DNA of 64,000 nucleotides from Globisporangium splendens (Eukaryota > Oomycota > Peronosporomycetes > Pythiales > Pythiaceae), in assembly GCA_006386115.1 (NCBI GenBank), contig VFIW01000059.1, forward strand, positions 124,001 through 188,000, in the 5' to 3' direction. The stretch's first letter is position 1. The number at the start of each line of letters is the position of its first letter. The position numbers and the translations under genes are program-made. Positions 10,949 through 21,448 of the stretch are shown here, in pieces. The notes under the pieces were generated by a model that did no database searches, was not told where the DNA came from, and was given only the letters and a program-made list of their open reading frames with translations.

Positions 10949-11012
10949 GGTCAATTGGAAAGTGAGAGCGGGTACCTCTTCCGAAAGAAGTAAAGTCCGT
11001 GATGGAACTTTA

Positions 11013-11024
11013 AGGGAGGGATGA
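11013..11024 (+). other. Polypurine tract of element A
   Basis: GGGAGGGATGA sits directly before the LTR start TGTAATGGGC. It matches the tract of element B in sequence and position. Confidence 0.7.
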
Positions 11025-11633
11025 TGTAATGGGCTAAGGCTGCCATTACATGCAAGGTGGCTCTTTGTGTGTGTCACACACCACCTTGTGAAAGTGCATT
11101 GTGGGTGCGAAGATATTGGGTGAAGCACATAAAAGTGATCCCCACATGCACAGGTGACGTCATCGTCTGACGTCAGAGCAATCTGTGTCTGAGTTGAGTG
11201 CTGGTCGCTCGCAATCATTGAGATTCGGCGTGGTTACGCACAACAGTACTCGAGACATGTGAGTGATGGTTCCTACTTGGGGAAACAACACTGGTGACGG
11301 GACGGACGTGTCTCTACCACCTGAAGCGAGTGGCGTGAGCCAATCACTTCGCAGGGAATCTTCGCGGTACTTCAAGTTCAAGTTTCTCGAAGATCCCGTA
11401 GGTTCAACCTCAGTGTACCCAAGGTTTTATATATCAGATTCATAGGTTTTATTTCTGCATGTTTAGGTTTTATGCATCAAACCTCTAGGAGTCCTAGTGG
11501 TATTTTATATGTAGTGTCAGGAACCATAAGCTCATTTCAATTCAGTTGCATTTTTGCCAAGTTCCTCTCAAGTCTTCCTCTCAAGCGCAAGCGTGCGTGC
11601 TGTGTTTGAGGCTGTCTCGGATAGCCTCTTACA
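11025..11633 (+). repeat. 3' LTR of element A
   Basis: The block runs from TGTAATGGGC to CTCTTACA. It carries the same twin TGACGTCA sites at 11155-11175. Compared with the 5' LTR it is about 29 bases shorter, with most differences after 11450. Confidence 0.85.
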
Positions 11634-11933
11634 GAAGGGAGCTTTGCGCGATAACGTGCAAAAAGAGAAGTGAATTGAAATCTTAAGGTTTGAAATGCAA
11701 ATCTGATGGATTGTTCCTACGGCGTCTTCGATTGGTAGATAGTCGGGTGTCCAATCCGACTATCATCCAATGAGATTAAACTTTAATGGAATGTTCTTAT
11801 TGGCTAAAATGCAAGTGGCTACATACAGTGTTGATGGGTTAACGGGTGGGTTTGTAGAGAGTGGTAGAACCCGTGTGGGTATGACCCACACTCATTGTAC
11901 TCAAGAACCCATGTAATGGGAAGCCCCATTGCA
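11634..11933 (-). repeat. Truncated second LTR of element B
   Basis: The block is nearly identical to 2095-2412, with a few substitutions and one fewer copy of the TTGGCTAAAA repeat. Read on the minus strand it starts TGCAATGGGGCTTCCC at 11933 (A-to-G change in the plus-strand CCATTGCA) and is cut at 11634 by element A. By orientation this is the 5' LTR of element B. Flanks (CCCAC right, AGCCA left of 2001) do not match, so no target duplication is seen. Confidence 0.7.
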
Positions 11934-12276
11934 CCCACAATGATATCTTTTCTTATTGGACAGTGCTTTTATTGGCTCAAATTCCTGAAATATGGGAGTG
12001 AACATCTACGGTACTGTGCACCAGACCTAGACCGTCAGAATTGGATTTTGATGCATTCATCAAACATATTATGTAGCGAAGTTGAACCAAATGCGGATTT
12101 AAGTGCAGCTTTGAAGCAACATCTTCTTGGCATCATCAGATTGTTGATGGTCCAGTGCGACTGCACTGTATTGCCGATTGATGCATTGTTGATTTGGCCA
12201 TTGCGGCTTTTTCCAAGAGGGTTTAGCGCCACACACGCCTATCTTAGCAGATTTCTTACTCTTTGATCTCCAGGAA

Positions 12277-13200
12277 ATGGAGGATGCTTCGATGCGCACC
12301 CCATGGGAGCCTGATGACCTGCACATTGCGACGCTGAATGAAGTTCTCGCGTTTCTCGACTCTTCTGGCGACTCGTCCTTATCGCGAGATGGGAATTCTA
12401 ATGATGCAATTGCATCAGGCGGACTTGATGTCGTCGACTCGGACACGCCGGCGCCTGTGAAAGATCGGTCCGATACTGAGCAGCAGCAGGAAACGTCTTC
12501 TGAGAGCAAGAAGGCAAAGAAAAGTGATGACGAGAGACCCAAACGTCCTCCTCGACAACGGACCAACCGGAAACGATTGCGACCAGAGATCCTGCAGCTG
12601 CGCCAGCTAATCGTGGATCTTGAGGCTCGACTCACTTGTCTGCAGAGAATTCGCGAGCGAGGCGGGGCGCAGCCTGTCTCCGTTTCATCCATGATGCACA
12701 TTGCTCCCGGACAACCAGATGCAGCAGCGAACGCGTTTGAGAATGCCGTCGAGGAGTTCAAACAGCTTCAGCGTGCACAGCAACGGAATCTCGAGTTGCG
12801 CAAGGCGCTGATCGAGCAAGCAGCCATGCACGAAGAGCTCCAGAGCCTGTTTGCACAAAATCTATCTCCCGAGGTACGTATCATAATGTGCGAATACAGT
12901 GTCTGGTATGCAAGTTGAACGATTTTGACGTATGCGTTTACCCAGGATTTGGAGTTTCTGTGTGCGATACCACAAGAAGAGATCCTTGCCAGGATGCTGG
13001 ATGGCGAGCACGCTTACATGCACCAGAAAGCACAGTTGTTCGAGTCGAAAATAATGCTGCTCCTCTGGGTAAGCTCCATGGTCGCAGCTATTGGTGAATC
13101 CAAATTCATTTCCCGCATCATCAAGAGATGTGCTTTACACGATCTCGCTAGTCACTGCAACTCTGATAGCTTACGTGACCTTCGTGATTGCGTGTTTTAA
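12277..13200 (+). CDS. Array gene 2: bZIP-like family protein, short form
   Basis: Exons are 12277-12873 and 12946-13200; the 72-base intron has GTACGT/CCCAG ends and is phase 0. The product is 283 residues. Exon 1 has the box HIATLNEVLAFLDSSGD (residues 16-32), an acidic run, a basic region lacking the bZIP Asn (RQRTNRKRLRPEILQLRQ), a short zipper and the second helix (EEFKQLQRAQQRNLELRKAL). Exon 2 starts DLEFLCAIP, like relatives, but then leaves the family pattern and stops after 84 residues; the QDPxxGQ block and the whole exon 3 tail are missing. It may be a truncated regulator or a decaying copy. It lies 340 bases right of the element B LTR and is convergent with array gene 3. Confidence 0.7.
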
Positions 13201-13322
13201 AAAGAGAGAGAGAATCGAATGGAGCGGTGAATACGTTAAACTTCAGGTGGATGGATGAAATTAAGTTACAAAACAATCTCTCGGTCAATTTTACCTGACG
13301 TGCTTGCATACTGTCCTTTCAT

Positions 13323-15024
13323 CTATTGAGCACACGCTGGCGCAATCATCGCTTGCTCCAAAAGCACGTTTTCGATCATTTGATGGGATTCGGTCACGTT
13401 TGCTGTGGTTGCATGAAGCACAAAGTCGGTGATAGGACCCACTTGAAGTTCATCATCACGCTCTCTAGCCGTCATGTCTCCGTTTCCTGATGTCTGGATT
13501 GGTATCGTTATAAAACAGGGCTGCAACAGCGTGAACGTCCCTGAGATCGTCGCTGGTCGTTTGATAACAAAGTATCCTTTCTCCAGGAAGCGAACACCAG
13601 ACACTGGCTCGTTGGCTAATTGGATCGGGTCACAGTACGCTCGACTCACTACCACGATGCGATCTGCTTCAAAGAAGCGCTGAATGATCTGCTTGACGCG
13701 AAATCGTGCGGTTGTCTTCTTGGCATGTAGCTCCAGGATAAAGTCGTCCACAATTGTGTCCTCACTCGCATCCAGGAACTGCAGTACACGACACAACAAA
13801 GTCAGTTATTCCTAGATATATGGACGAAAACGTAGTCAACAGCACAAAGCGTACCTTTGGGGAACGCTCGTAGTAGAACCGAGACGGCGTCTGCTCTTTC
13901 AAAAACAAAAAGTTGTTCCACACCGCCGCGCCGGTCGAATGGAGATCAAACGGGAACAGTTTGCTTGCTGCAATCTCGACATGCATGCGATCCAAGGACT
14001 CGGCGTTGCGCAGTTGTGCCTCCAAATAGGACGTCTCGACGTTGCACAAGCCGTTGCTTCGGAAAACCGAGTCGAGTTCAGCGTACGACTGCCAGACACC
14101 ACGACGCAAGTCGTCAAAGATCGCTGCATCTATGTGTTCGGTTGCAATTGTGGGGAACATGAGGTGGTGATGGCGATTCTTTCTCGGGAAGCCATTGTCA
14201 ATGTCCTGCGGCGAAAAGTACATACAAATATCAGCACGCGAAGAAAGAGACACACACACACGAGAATGTCGAATTCGAGTTTCAACACCGCGTACCTCCC
14301 ACAGCATGGCCGTGTTGATGACTCTCTCCAGATTCCTCGCAACCCTGACTTGATTCTCCAGCATGAGCCTTAGACGAACGTTCTCGCGCTCGCTATTTGT
14401 ACGCTGGTCGTATTGGTGCTGGGCGATTTCCTGCCACACTGCAGCAGCCGCTGCTACCGTTGTTGTTAAACTCTGTTGCTGCGTGCCTTTGTTTGCGCGT
14501 GTGTCGGGGTCCTGATCAACCCACTTCTCCTGGCTTAACGTTCGTGTCTTCGAGAAGGTCTGCTGTCGTAGCGCCTTCCTCTGTTGGAGTGCGAGGTGCT
14601 GACGCTCCAGATCCGCTACCTGGCTGCGCAAGTACAGTAGCTCTTGCTTACGCTCTTGTCGCGCCTTGTTGGGGTCACTTCGACGAGGTTTGGCCGCGTT
14701 CTGAGTGCTGCGTGTATTGAGCACCGGTTTTCTGGTGCAAGCTGCAAACACCATGTCATGTTGTTTTCCTGGACTTTGTTGGATGTCACCGCCGGCATCC
14801 GCTGCAGTGTGGTCGCTGGCCATTGTGCTCGTGCTCATGTCGTTGGCAATGAGCTCCTCTAGCGGGACGAGCTCTTCTTCGCCGTTTGCATTGTCGTCAA
14901 GTTCTCCCAGCGTCCACGTGAGATGCGACGACGCGGGTCCACACAGCGATGTATCTTGGCCGTCGCCCGCAGACAGCAGCTCGTCGTACGCGCTCGCAAA
15001 TGCGTCTCCGTCGAATGCCGCCAT
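13323..15024 (-). CDS. Array gene 3: divergent, complete family member
   Basis: Exons are 15024-14296, 14205-13855 and 13778-13323 (introns 90 and 76 bases, GTACGC donors, phase 0). The product is 511 residues. The start at MAAFDGDAFASAYDELL was preferred for its context (G at -3, G at +4); ATG 15069 is in frame upstream. The basic region reads DPNKARQERKQELLYLRSQV (residues about 120-139), followed by a zipper and a Gln-rich linker. Exon 3 shows ARFRVKQIIQRFFEADRIVVVSRA, VSGVRFLEKGYFVIKRP and a C-terminal ASHQMIEN-like helix (TESHQMIENVLLEQA). The pattern matches my memory of the widespread oomycete M96/START-like proteins, so this may be the conserved ancestral type from which the array diverged. 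Confidence 0.85.
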
Positions 15025-15541
15025 CTCTTCCTTCGTCGCCGACTGCGTTGACCGACATGCGAAAGGCATCTGGCATTTAACAATGTTGCGCATCTGCAAC
15101 GTAACTTTTGGTTGGGAGAAAAGGAATATTATCACAGTAAAACAGCTCATAAGTTTGCAGTTTTGTGTTGTTGCTGCAGAATGAATCAGTGTTTGATGCT
15201 CGCTGATTTTGTGCGAACTGAGAGGAATGAATGAGCAAGTCCGCTGAGTGATGGTCGTCATTTTCATTGTGAATGGGAATCGAAGGTTTCAAATCAAACA
15301 AGTGGCCTCCGCATTCCGTCGCAGAATTCGAGACTGCCAAAGTGGTTTGAACCTCCAGCGACGTAAAAGAGTCTGGTGGCACTACGATGCTCCAATTCGC
15401 AACAAATAGACTGTAAACAGTAGGAAAGAGTGTGAAGGGATAACATGAGAAGAGGCTGGTTCTTCAATTATTCAGCTAAATGTGAAACTAGCTCCGATCG
15501 TGAGGAAAGATTCTTGGGCATATATAACACAGATTTGGGCT

Positions 15542-16721
15542 TCATCTGATGCACTCGGCGAGCGAACTCGAGCCGAAGATATCGACTTCCGCTTGGACAG
15601 CTTGGAGTTGGTGCATGAATGCGTCTTGCAACTTCAACAGGCATGCATTCGTCCTCTCGATCTGGGCGGAAAGAATGAACTCCTGGAGAGATCTCGCGTG
15701 GCCGTTTCTCGCGGAGTCGTCCCTTGGTGGTGCAGTCTCAGCATAAATTCGACAGAATGTCCGGAACTTCGTCATTGATGTCGGCGGTAGATCTGATACC
15801 ACAGAGTTATTCAACGTGCCGGACATAATGATGCAGCAATCCTCACGAAACGTGATCCCAGTCCCCGCCTCTTCGAGCACTGACGTGAAAAGCATGATGG
15901 TGCGATCAAGCTCCTCAATCTTGCAAACTGCAGACGCGCCATTAACAAGAATGTGTCCAACGTCGCCGATAAAGCTTGACTTGTACTGCATTTCAAGGTT
16001 GCTCTTTAGTTTCTGAGCATCAGCAAAGAAGAGCAAGCAGGTGTGAGCGAAACACGCGAACAATCTAAGACAATGAGATATGTAGAGATGCAGTCTACGT
16101 ACGGATCTGAGTGACTAGTCTGGTGTCCGCATTTGGAACTTCGTGGATAAGTGTTTCCAGAGACACCTGTCCACTTGGTGCAAAGGCGTCGATAAAGGAG
16201 CGTTCGTAACAAACTCGACGACTCGACCGCAAGTCGGATCTTGACGCACGTGGTTGCTGCTGACCACGAAGTTGGCATTCTTCGAATTGATTGGCGCAAT
16301 GGTTGTGTCCATCTTGCAATAGAACTTGTCCAAATAGTGGTGCAACGCAACAAACGTACGAATGTCGTCAGGTATGTCAGCTCGAGGTTCACTTTCAAAC
16401 AAGTCCAGCTCCTAGATTACCCACAACGAAATTAAACATCTGTAAGTAAGCTGCATGCGTGAAAGAACATGTACCTGTAGGCAGGGAGAAACGTACCTCT
16501 TTTAGCATGACTTGCTTCTCAAACGCACTTTGAAATGTAGTACTCAACTCCTGTAGCTTGGACAGCGCACATTTCAGTTTGCAGTTTAGTGCTTTCGAAA
16601 CTTCGAGCTGCTGAAGCTCGGAATCCGCCCACTGAACCCAGTTATCATGTTTGTTCTCACTGACTAGCGAGTCACAGGATGCAAGAATGGGGGACGAGAG
16701 AGACTTTGTCAAGTCGCTCAC
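15542..16721 (-). pseudogene. Array gene 4: family pseudogene lacking 5' end
   Basis: Three exon equivalents are seen: 16721-16497 (second helix, QQLEVSKALNCKLKCAL, ending MLKE before GTACGT), 16411-16103 (ELDLFESEP...RQDPTCGRVVEFVTNAPLSTPL) and 16012-15542 (GHILVNGASAVCKIEELDR...CRIYAETAP...AVQAEVDIFGSS). A TAG at 16117-16115 stops exon 2 just before its donor. No N-terminal box, basic region or start codon precedes 16721. The closest relative is array gene 15, 26 kb away, which shares the QAEVDxFG ending and the CTATAG/GAGTTGGAG-type acceptor. Transcription from a nearby promoter could still occur. Confidence 0.75.
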
Positions 16722-16885
16722 AGACTAGTACTTGCAGTTGCTTTGCTGTGGAGCGAACGCATGCTGAACCCTGGGAGATATCTCCTAAAGAGCTCGAAAG
16801 TGCGATACAAGTATTCCATACCCTCAACGATCTCGATTGTTTCATTCAAATTATCGTCGGCACCGTAGCCGCAACCTGAGTTTGC

Positions 16886-17698
16886 TTACCATGGAATACT
16901 CTCGCCCGTGTAATCAACAAACTTGCCACTGTCTGCAAGCGAAAACGTATCGATCACACGAATGAGTCCGCTGACGCTCTCTTCCGTCGAGATAGGGCGG
17001 ATGACCATGCCGTCAATGATGATCTCGTCGATTCCTTTGGTCATATCGGTCTTCACAAACCCCGGATGCACGACAAACGCGCCGATCTTGTCGTGCTTCA
17101 AATCACTCGCCAGTGTGGCGTTGGCCATATTGAGAGCTGCTTTCGACATGCGGTACCCATAAATTGATCCATTGCTCTGCTGGATGCTCCCGGCCTGGGA
17201 CGACATCTGCACGACGCTCGCCACCCCGTTCTTGGCCACAGCGGACTTGAGGTGTGGAAGGAACGCGCGCGTCACTAAGAACGGACCCAGGCTATTGACT
17301 TCGAATTGCTTGAGCATGTCGTGCTTTGTGGTGGACGCCAAGTCACCGTTAATCGCTATGGCTGCATTGTTGATCAAGAGGTCAACGGACTCATCTGCAA
17401 GGTGCTCGGCTGCCTTGGCAATCGATTCTTCATCCACGCTATCGAGCTGCACGATCTTGTATGGAGACAGCGCTCTCAACTGCAGATGCACATCGAATCA
17501 GTCAACAAGTGGCGTGCACGCTTTGCCAAGGCGAATGTGGTGCATGTTAAATACCTGCTCGGCATTTTGCAGGTCTCGAGCCGTGCCGATGACGTTCCAC
17601 CCGAGTTCGATATACTTTTCCGCAAACTTGAGTCCGAGCCCTCGGGTGCTTCCAGCGATCAGGACAGTCTTCTTCTCGGGAACCGCCATCGTCGACAC
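16886..17698 (-). CDS. Short-chain dehydrogenase/reductase
   Basis: Exons are 17698-17555 and 17479-16886; the 75-base intron has GTATTT/CTGCAG ends and is phase 0. The product is 245 residues and the start is MSTMAVPEKK, with MAVPEKK (17689) as alternative. The Rossmann NAD(P) motif TVLIAGSTRGLGLKFA is at residues 11-26, LLINNAAIA follows at about 85-93, the catalytic Ser lies in VVQMSSQAGS, and YRMSK carries the catalytic Tyr-Lys pair. The full SDR length and the C-terminal YTGESIPW are typical of the C-factor-like group. It should reduce a carbonyl or oxidise an alcohol in the cytosol; the substrate cannot be read. It is the only ordinary metabolic gene among the array genes. Confidence 0.9.
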
Positions 17699-19706
17699 AA
17701 GAGAAATTGGTTAATGAACGCACGTCGTGAGTTCTTTTGTCAGAGTGAGATGTGGAAGGCAGAAGTCATGATCGCTCCTCCTATGAAATCTTGCTTTTGA
17801 CGACACTGTGCCATCAAAGACTTACGTGGAAGGTATTCAACTTTCGTTGTCCTCGTGCTGATTACTCTAGCGCAGTGCCTGCACTCACGCCCAACATTTT
17901 GCGTTCGTGATTGAATTTCGTGCGTTTTGAAGTGGAGCACGAAAGTGAAATGTTCTTCTTCAACTGATCTTCAACCAATCTGTTATTGATAGGAAATGAC
18001 TCGAAAACTTCAATGTACTGGCGTTCTAATCTTGAAGATGCATCCATTCACCGGTACATACCGGTATAGAAATCTGTACCGGTACTGGGAGGATTCTGCA
18101 TCCTTTTCGCCACACCAAACAACGACAGAGCTCCACTTGAGGTCTTGCAACTACTTGACCATCTGTACACGTGCGGTTCAGAGCAACAAACATGTCCTCC
18201 CACCACATCGCGCGGTACTGCTGAAGCTGAGGTTGTGTAGCCTGTGTGTTGAACGCGCCTGCACAACGAGTCTTCGTGACGTGGCTTCGCAAACTCGCTC
18301 ATGTTTCGTGGAGAGTCGATTGCGATGCTGTTCACAGGGTCGGACTCCCCATCGTTGAGCGAGCATCCGCCTGTCGCGGCACTTTTAACTCCAGGCGGTA
18401 GAGTAAACAATAATGCCGCATATTCATGGATACGTGCACAAGCGCGGTGCCGATCTGGTGAAAGGCGCATGTTTCCCCCAGGGTAGAAACAAAGCAGCAA
18501 CTTGTTCCCTCATTCATCCCGGCCGCCAGCACCAGCCATTCGACGCGCAGGGCGTCTCCAAATCCCATCTGCAGATTCAGCATGCAATGCGGAGTGCAGG
18601 TGTCGATGAGAACGAGACACTTGTCCCTGTTCAGTCTATTTATTGAATTAATACTTTGCCAACTGAGTACCATCCGGGTTGTGGTTTATGTAGATTCGAG
18701 AGTAGCCAGTTTATCAACACTCTTGGGATGAGCCAAAGCATCTCGCCTGACTCCATCAACTATTGCAGGTCACTAGCTATATGAAGGTATATTCGAATGT
18801 TGTCAATTCAAGGTGACGAAGCCAGTGCATTCGTTTAAGCCTGATTTAAGCAGTTCCTGTGCAAAAAGGCAACAACTGATCCAATCATGCGATAAAGGTT
18901 TTGAAGTCTAAATATTCCTATTGGAGATCCGATTGTGCTCAAAATCAAACGGTTAACCGGTTATATTGCTGCAGCTTTTGGCACCGCGAGCACAATTCAA
19001 GTTTGGACTGTGCTCGAGTCGCAGAGGATTCTTGTGTGCCTCCCACGAGAAGGAGATTGGGACCCCTCACCTCCCTCCCAATTTGTGAGGGCTCCCAGCC
19101 TCCAAATACGAGAATCAACTCGAGAATTGGTGCGGATTGCACCACACTTTTTATGCACACGAACGGCAATACAGGCACTCTTTTAATTGGTTTGATGAAT
19201 CTTTACGAGGATACATTTTAAACGGCTTTGCGAAATGTTGGCAAGAACGCTTGCACTCACGAATACAAAAGTGTAGGTGTCATTCCGGGCATCGTCGAAT
19301 GATGCTTTCGCGTCCGTGCAGGTTTGAGTTGCAACACCCAAACAGTACGTGCTCTGTGCAATTTAATAGAGCAAAAGGTGCAATAACACGCTCTATGCAA
19401 CAGCATTTGTTCGCACAACAGATGTCTCCCACTCACGACCGTCCGAAAAATGGTCAAGAGCAGAAAGGCAAATACTGCGCAAAACACCTAGCCACATCGG
19501 CGTGGGCCAATCAGATCCCTAAATTCGCTCCTTGAGAGCTGTTGGGAGGTGCTTAATAACGACCCTCACTTGGCATGGCGTAATCGAACGCGAGCAGAGC
19601 TGAAGGCGTCATTTCATTCTTCGAATTACGTCCACGCAGTGAAAACCTCTCTCTTCGTTCTTGTCTTGTCTTGTGCCCTCCAGCCCCCCTCCCCTCACCT
19701 GCTCCG
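17699..19706. other. 2 kb intergenic stretch
   Basis: No convincing gene is seen. It contains a cluster of ACCGGT-type palindromes at 18050-18087 (CACCGGTACATACCGGTAT, CTGTACCGGTAC) and a smaller CGGTTAACCGGTTA at 18949-18962. These could be binding sites or a degraded repeat. Short open frames here have no recognisable motif. Confidence 0.4.
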
Positions 19707-21168
19707 ATGCTGCGTGCATTTCCGTCGACCGCCGTTGCCACTGAAGACGCGCAATGGAACGCGATGGTCCCGCAATGCGGCACGTCATATCCATTCACGC
19801 TAAGCGAAAACGGTTCCACGTCTTCGTCGCTCAGTGACAATGACTCTCGCGCTCCGTCGATAATGAGTACAGAAACTCGTCGGGTGTGCCTGACTTGCCA
19901 GAGCAGCTGCTCTCTACGACCGGGTGAGTGCGCGCTGCGAGGCAAGAAAGCGCACAAACGCCCGAAAACCGAGATCCTGGTGCTGCGTGCGCAAGTGCAA
20001 GAGCTCGAGACGCAACTCGCGAAATGGCGCAAGCTCGGCGCGATGCGGTCCAAGCCATCGACCGACACTTGTCGTAATGAGAGTGGCTGCCATGCAGCGA
20101 AGAGTTGGCTTCGGAAAGCGGTCGCAGAATACAAGCTGCTCGAAAAGGCACGAGACATGAATCGAAAGCTGAAGCGCGAGCTCGAAGGCGTTGCAACAGT
20201 CCACGAAGCCTTTGGCGAATTCTTCAACCAGCACATTACGCCGAAAGTAAGTGTGCGACCGGTACGATTATGCCTTGCGTGTGTGCCCTCTTATAAATGT
20301 ATTCTGTTTGTACGAGTTTAGGACTTGGACATGCTGGCAGAGGTCAAGGATCAAGCCAGCGTGAGCGAGACGGCAATGCAGGAGCGTGCCCAGTTTTACT
20401 CCGATCTGTGGTTCTGTCTCGAGGAACTGTACGCACGGACGTCGGAGATCGTCGCAGCCATGGCTCTCCGAGATACGCGTTTCGAGTTCAATACGATTCA
20501 CGTTGACCATGATCCGATGGTCGGTCGCACCCACGATTATATCTCAAACATACCGTTGGCGTACGACTTTCGCCACGTGGAGTACGCGTTGTGGCAACAC
20601 ATTTTGAAGGAAATGAAATCCGACAGCAAGCAACCCGCGCGTCAGTTTCTGACATTTCCTCCGGTACGTTTATTTTTCCTTGGGCTTGTATGTACGAGAA
20701 AGGTACAGGAATGTCTAAGTGCATTTATATCTGGTTGATATGGTTTAGCAGAATACGAGTCAGGACGATTATGCGGACAAACAAGTGGGTATTTTGCTTA
20801 TAAATGACCCCGTTGTCGGCGAGACTCCCATGGAGGGCGTTCACACGTTGCGCAAATTCGTCGAACTGCATCGAACCGTGTTTGTCCTGACGTCGCGTTT
20901 TGAGTTTGCTGATCTAGAGATCCGAGAGCAAGGGTGGATCGTGATCTCCGACGCGTCCTGGACCGATGGCACGATCCGCCAACCTCGCTCGTTGTTGCAA
21001 TTGCACTACAAGGTCTTTGCAGCAAACGCCAAGCCTTCTGTGGAGCGCACGGAAGTCGAACGACTGGAAGAATCGGTGGCGGCGCTTCAGATTGACAAAA
21101 TGCGAGATCGCCAATCCAGACTCCATTTCTTACTATTCCATGAGCTTGGTCCACCCACCACTATATGA
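19707..21168 (+). CDS. Array gene 5: bZIP-like family protein, eroded basic region
   Basis: Exons are 19707-20246, 20322-20663 and 20749-21168 (introns 75 and 85 bases, GTAAGT and GTACGT donors, phase 0). The product is 433 residues. The start MLRAFPSTAVATEDAQW was chosen as the first ATG giving a typical exon 1 length. The N-terminal box of other members is absent and replaced by a Ser-rich acidic run with a CLTCQSSCSLRPGEC Cys cluster (about residues 60-75). The basic segment is only GKKAHKRPKTEILVLR with no Asn-x7-Arg, followed by QVQELETQLAKW. Exon 2 has DHDPMVGRTHDYISNIPL, a departure from QDPxxGQ. Exon 3 has TLRKFVELHRTVFVLTSRFEF and REQGWIVISDASW. It is probably functional but poorly suited to direct DNA binding. 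Confidence 0.82.
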
Positions 21169-21448
21169 GGCGGAGAGCAAATGCTCATCTTTGCATCTCG
21201 ATATAATATTCGCCGCCGTCACTGTGAGCGCAACTTTGCTTCCATCAAGAACCAACTTCGCAAAGAGCAGTAGGAGCAAATAGAAGTTCGGTGGTATGAA
21301 TAGAAGACCGGTGTTGGATGTGGCAATCAATTTACTGAGATAGCGAACACACTGAATGTTGGTCATGTTTACGTACCTCTCGTTCTGCACACTAACATTG
21401 AAATGGTCCTCACTTCCAAACGAACCGCGTCGAGTCCATTCCGCACAA

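Larger units (their letters stand above)
4050..11633 (+). mobile_element. Ty3/gypsy chromovirus-type element A, nearly full length, inactive
   Basis: The element is 7.6 kb, with LTRs at 4050-4687 and 11025-11633, a primer site, gag, pol in the order protease-RT-RNase H-integrase-chromodomain, a polypurine tract and an antisense gene. Coding damage comprises a frameshift near 4960 and a nonsense codon at 5424 in gag, plus a nonsense codon at 7502 and a frameshift at about 9740-9785 in pol. The five flanking bases are GAACG on the left and GAAGG on the right, a 4/5 match only. On both sides it abuts pieces of element B, so it probably went into B, followed by loss of most of B's interior. Confidence 0.85.

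Noticed and set aside
10949..11218. Extension of the element A antisense frame upstream of 10948
   Set aside because: It runs into the LTR, and the shared antisense motifs begin after the ATG at 10948.
15025..15267. Longer N-terminus for array gene 3
   Set aside because: The extra residues look like translated 5' sequence; MAAFDGDAF has the better start context.
16722..16885. Possible missing exon 1 of pseudogene 4 or extra SDR exon
   Set aside because: The minus strand is open for about 55 codons but shows neither the family box nor a basic region, and the SDR ends with its typical ESIPW-stop.
18048..18673. Overlapping frames in the 17.7-19.7 kb spacer
   Set aside because: Several frames on both strands overlap with no motif; none shows the codon regularity of the neighbouring genes.
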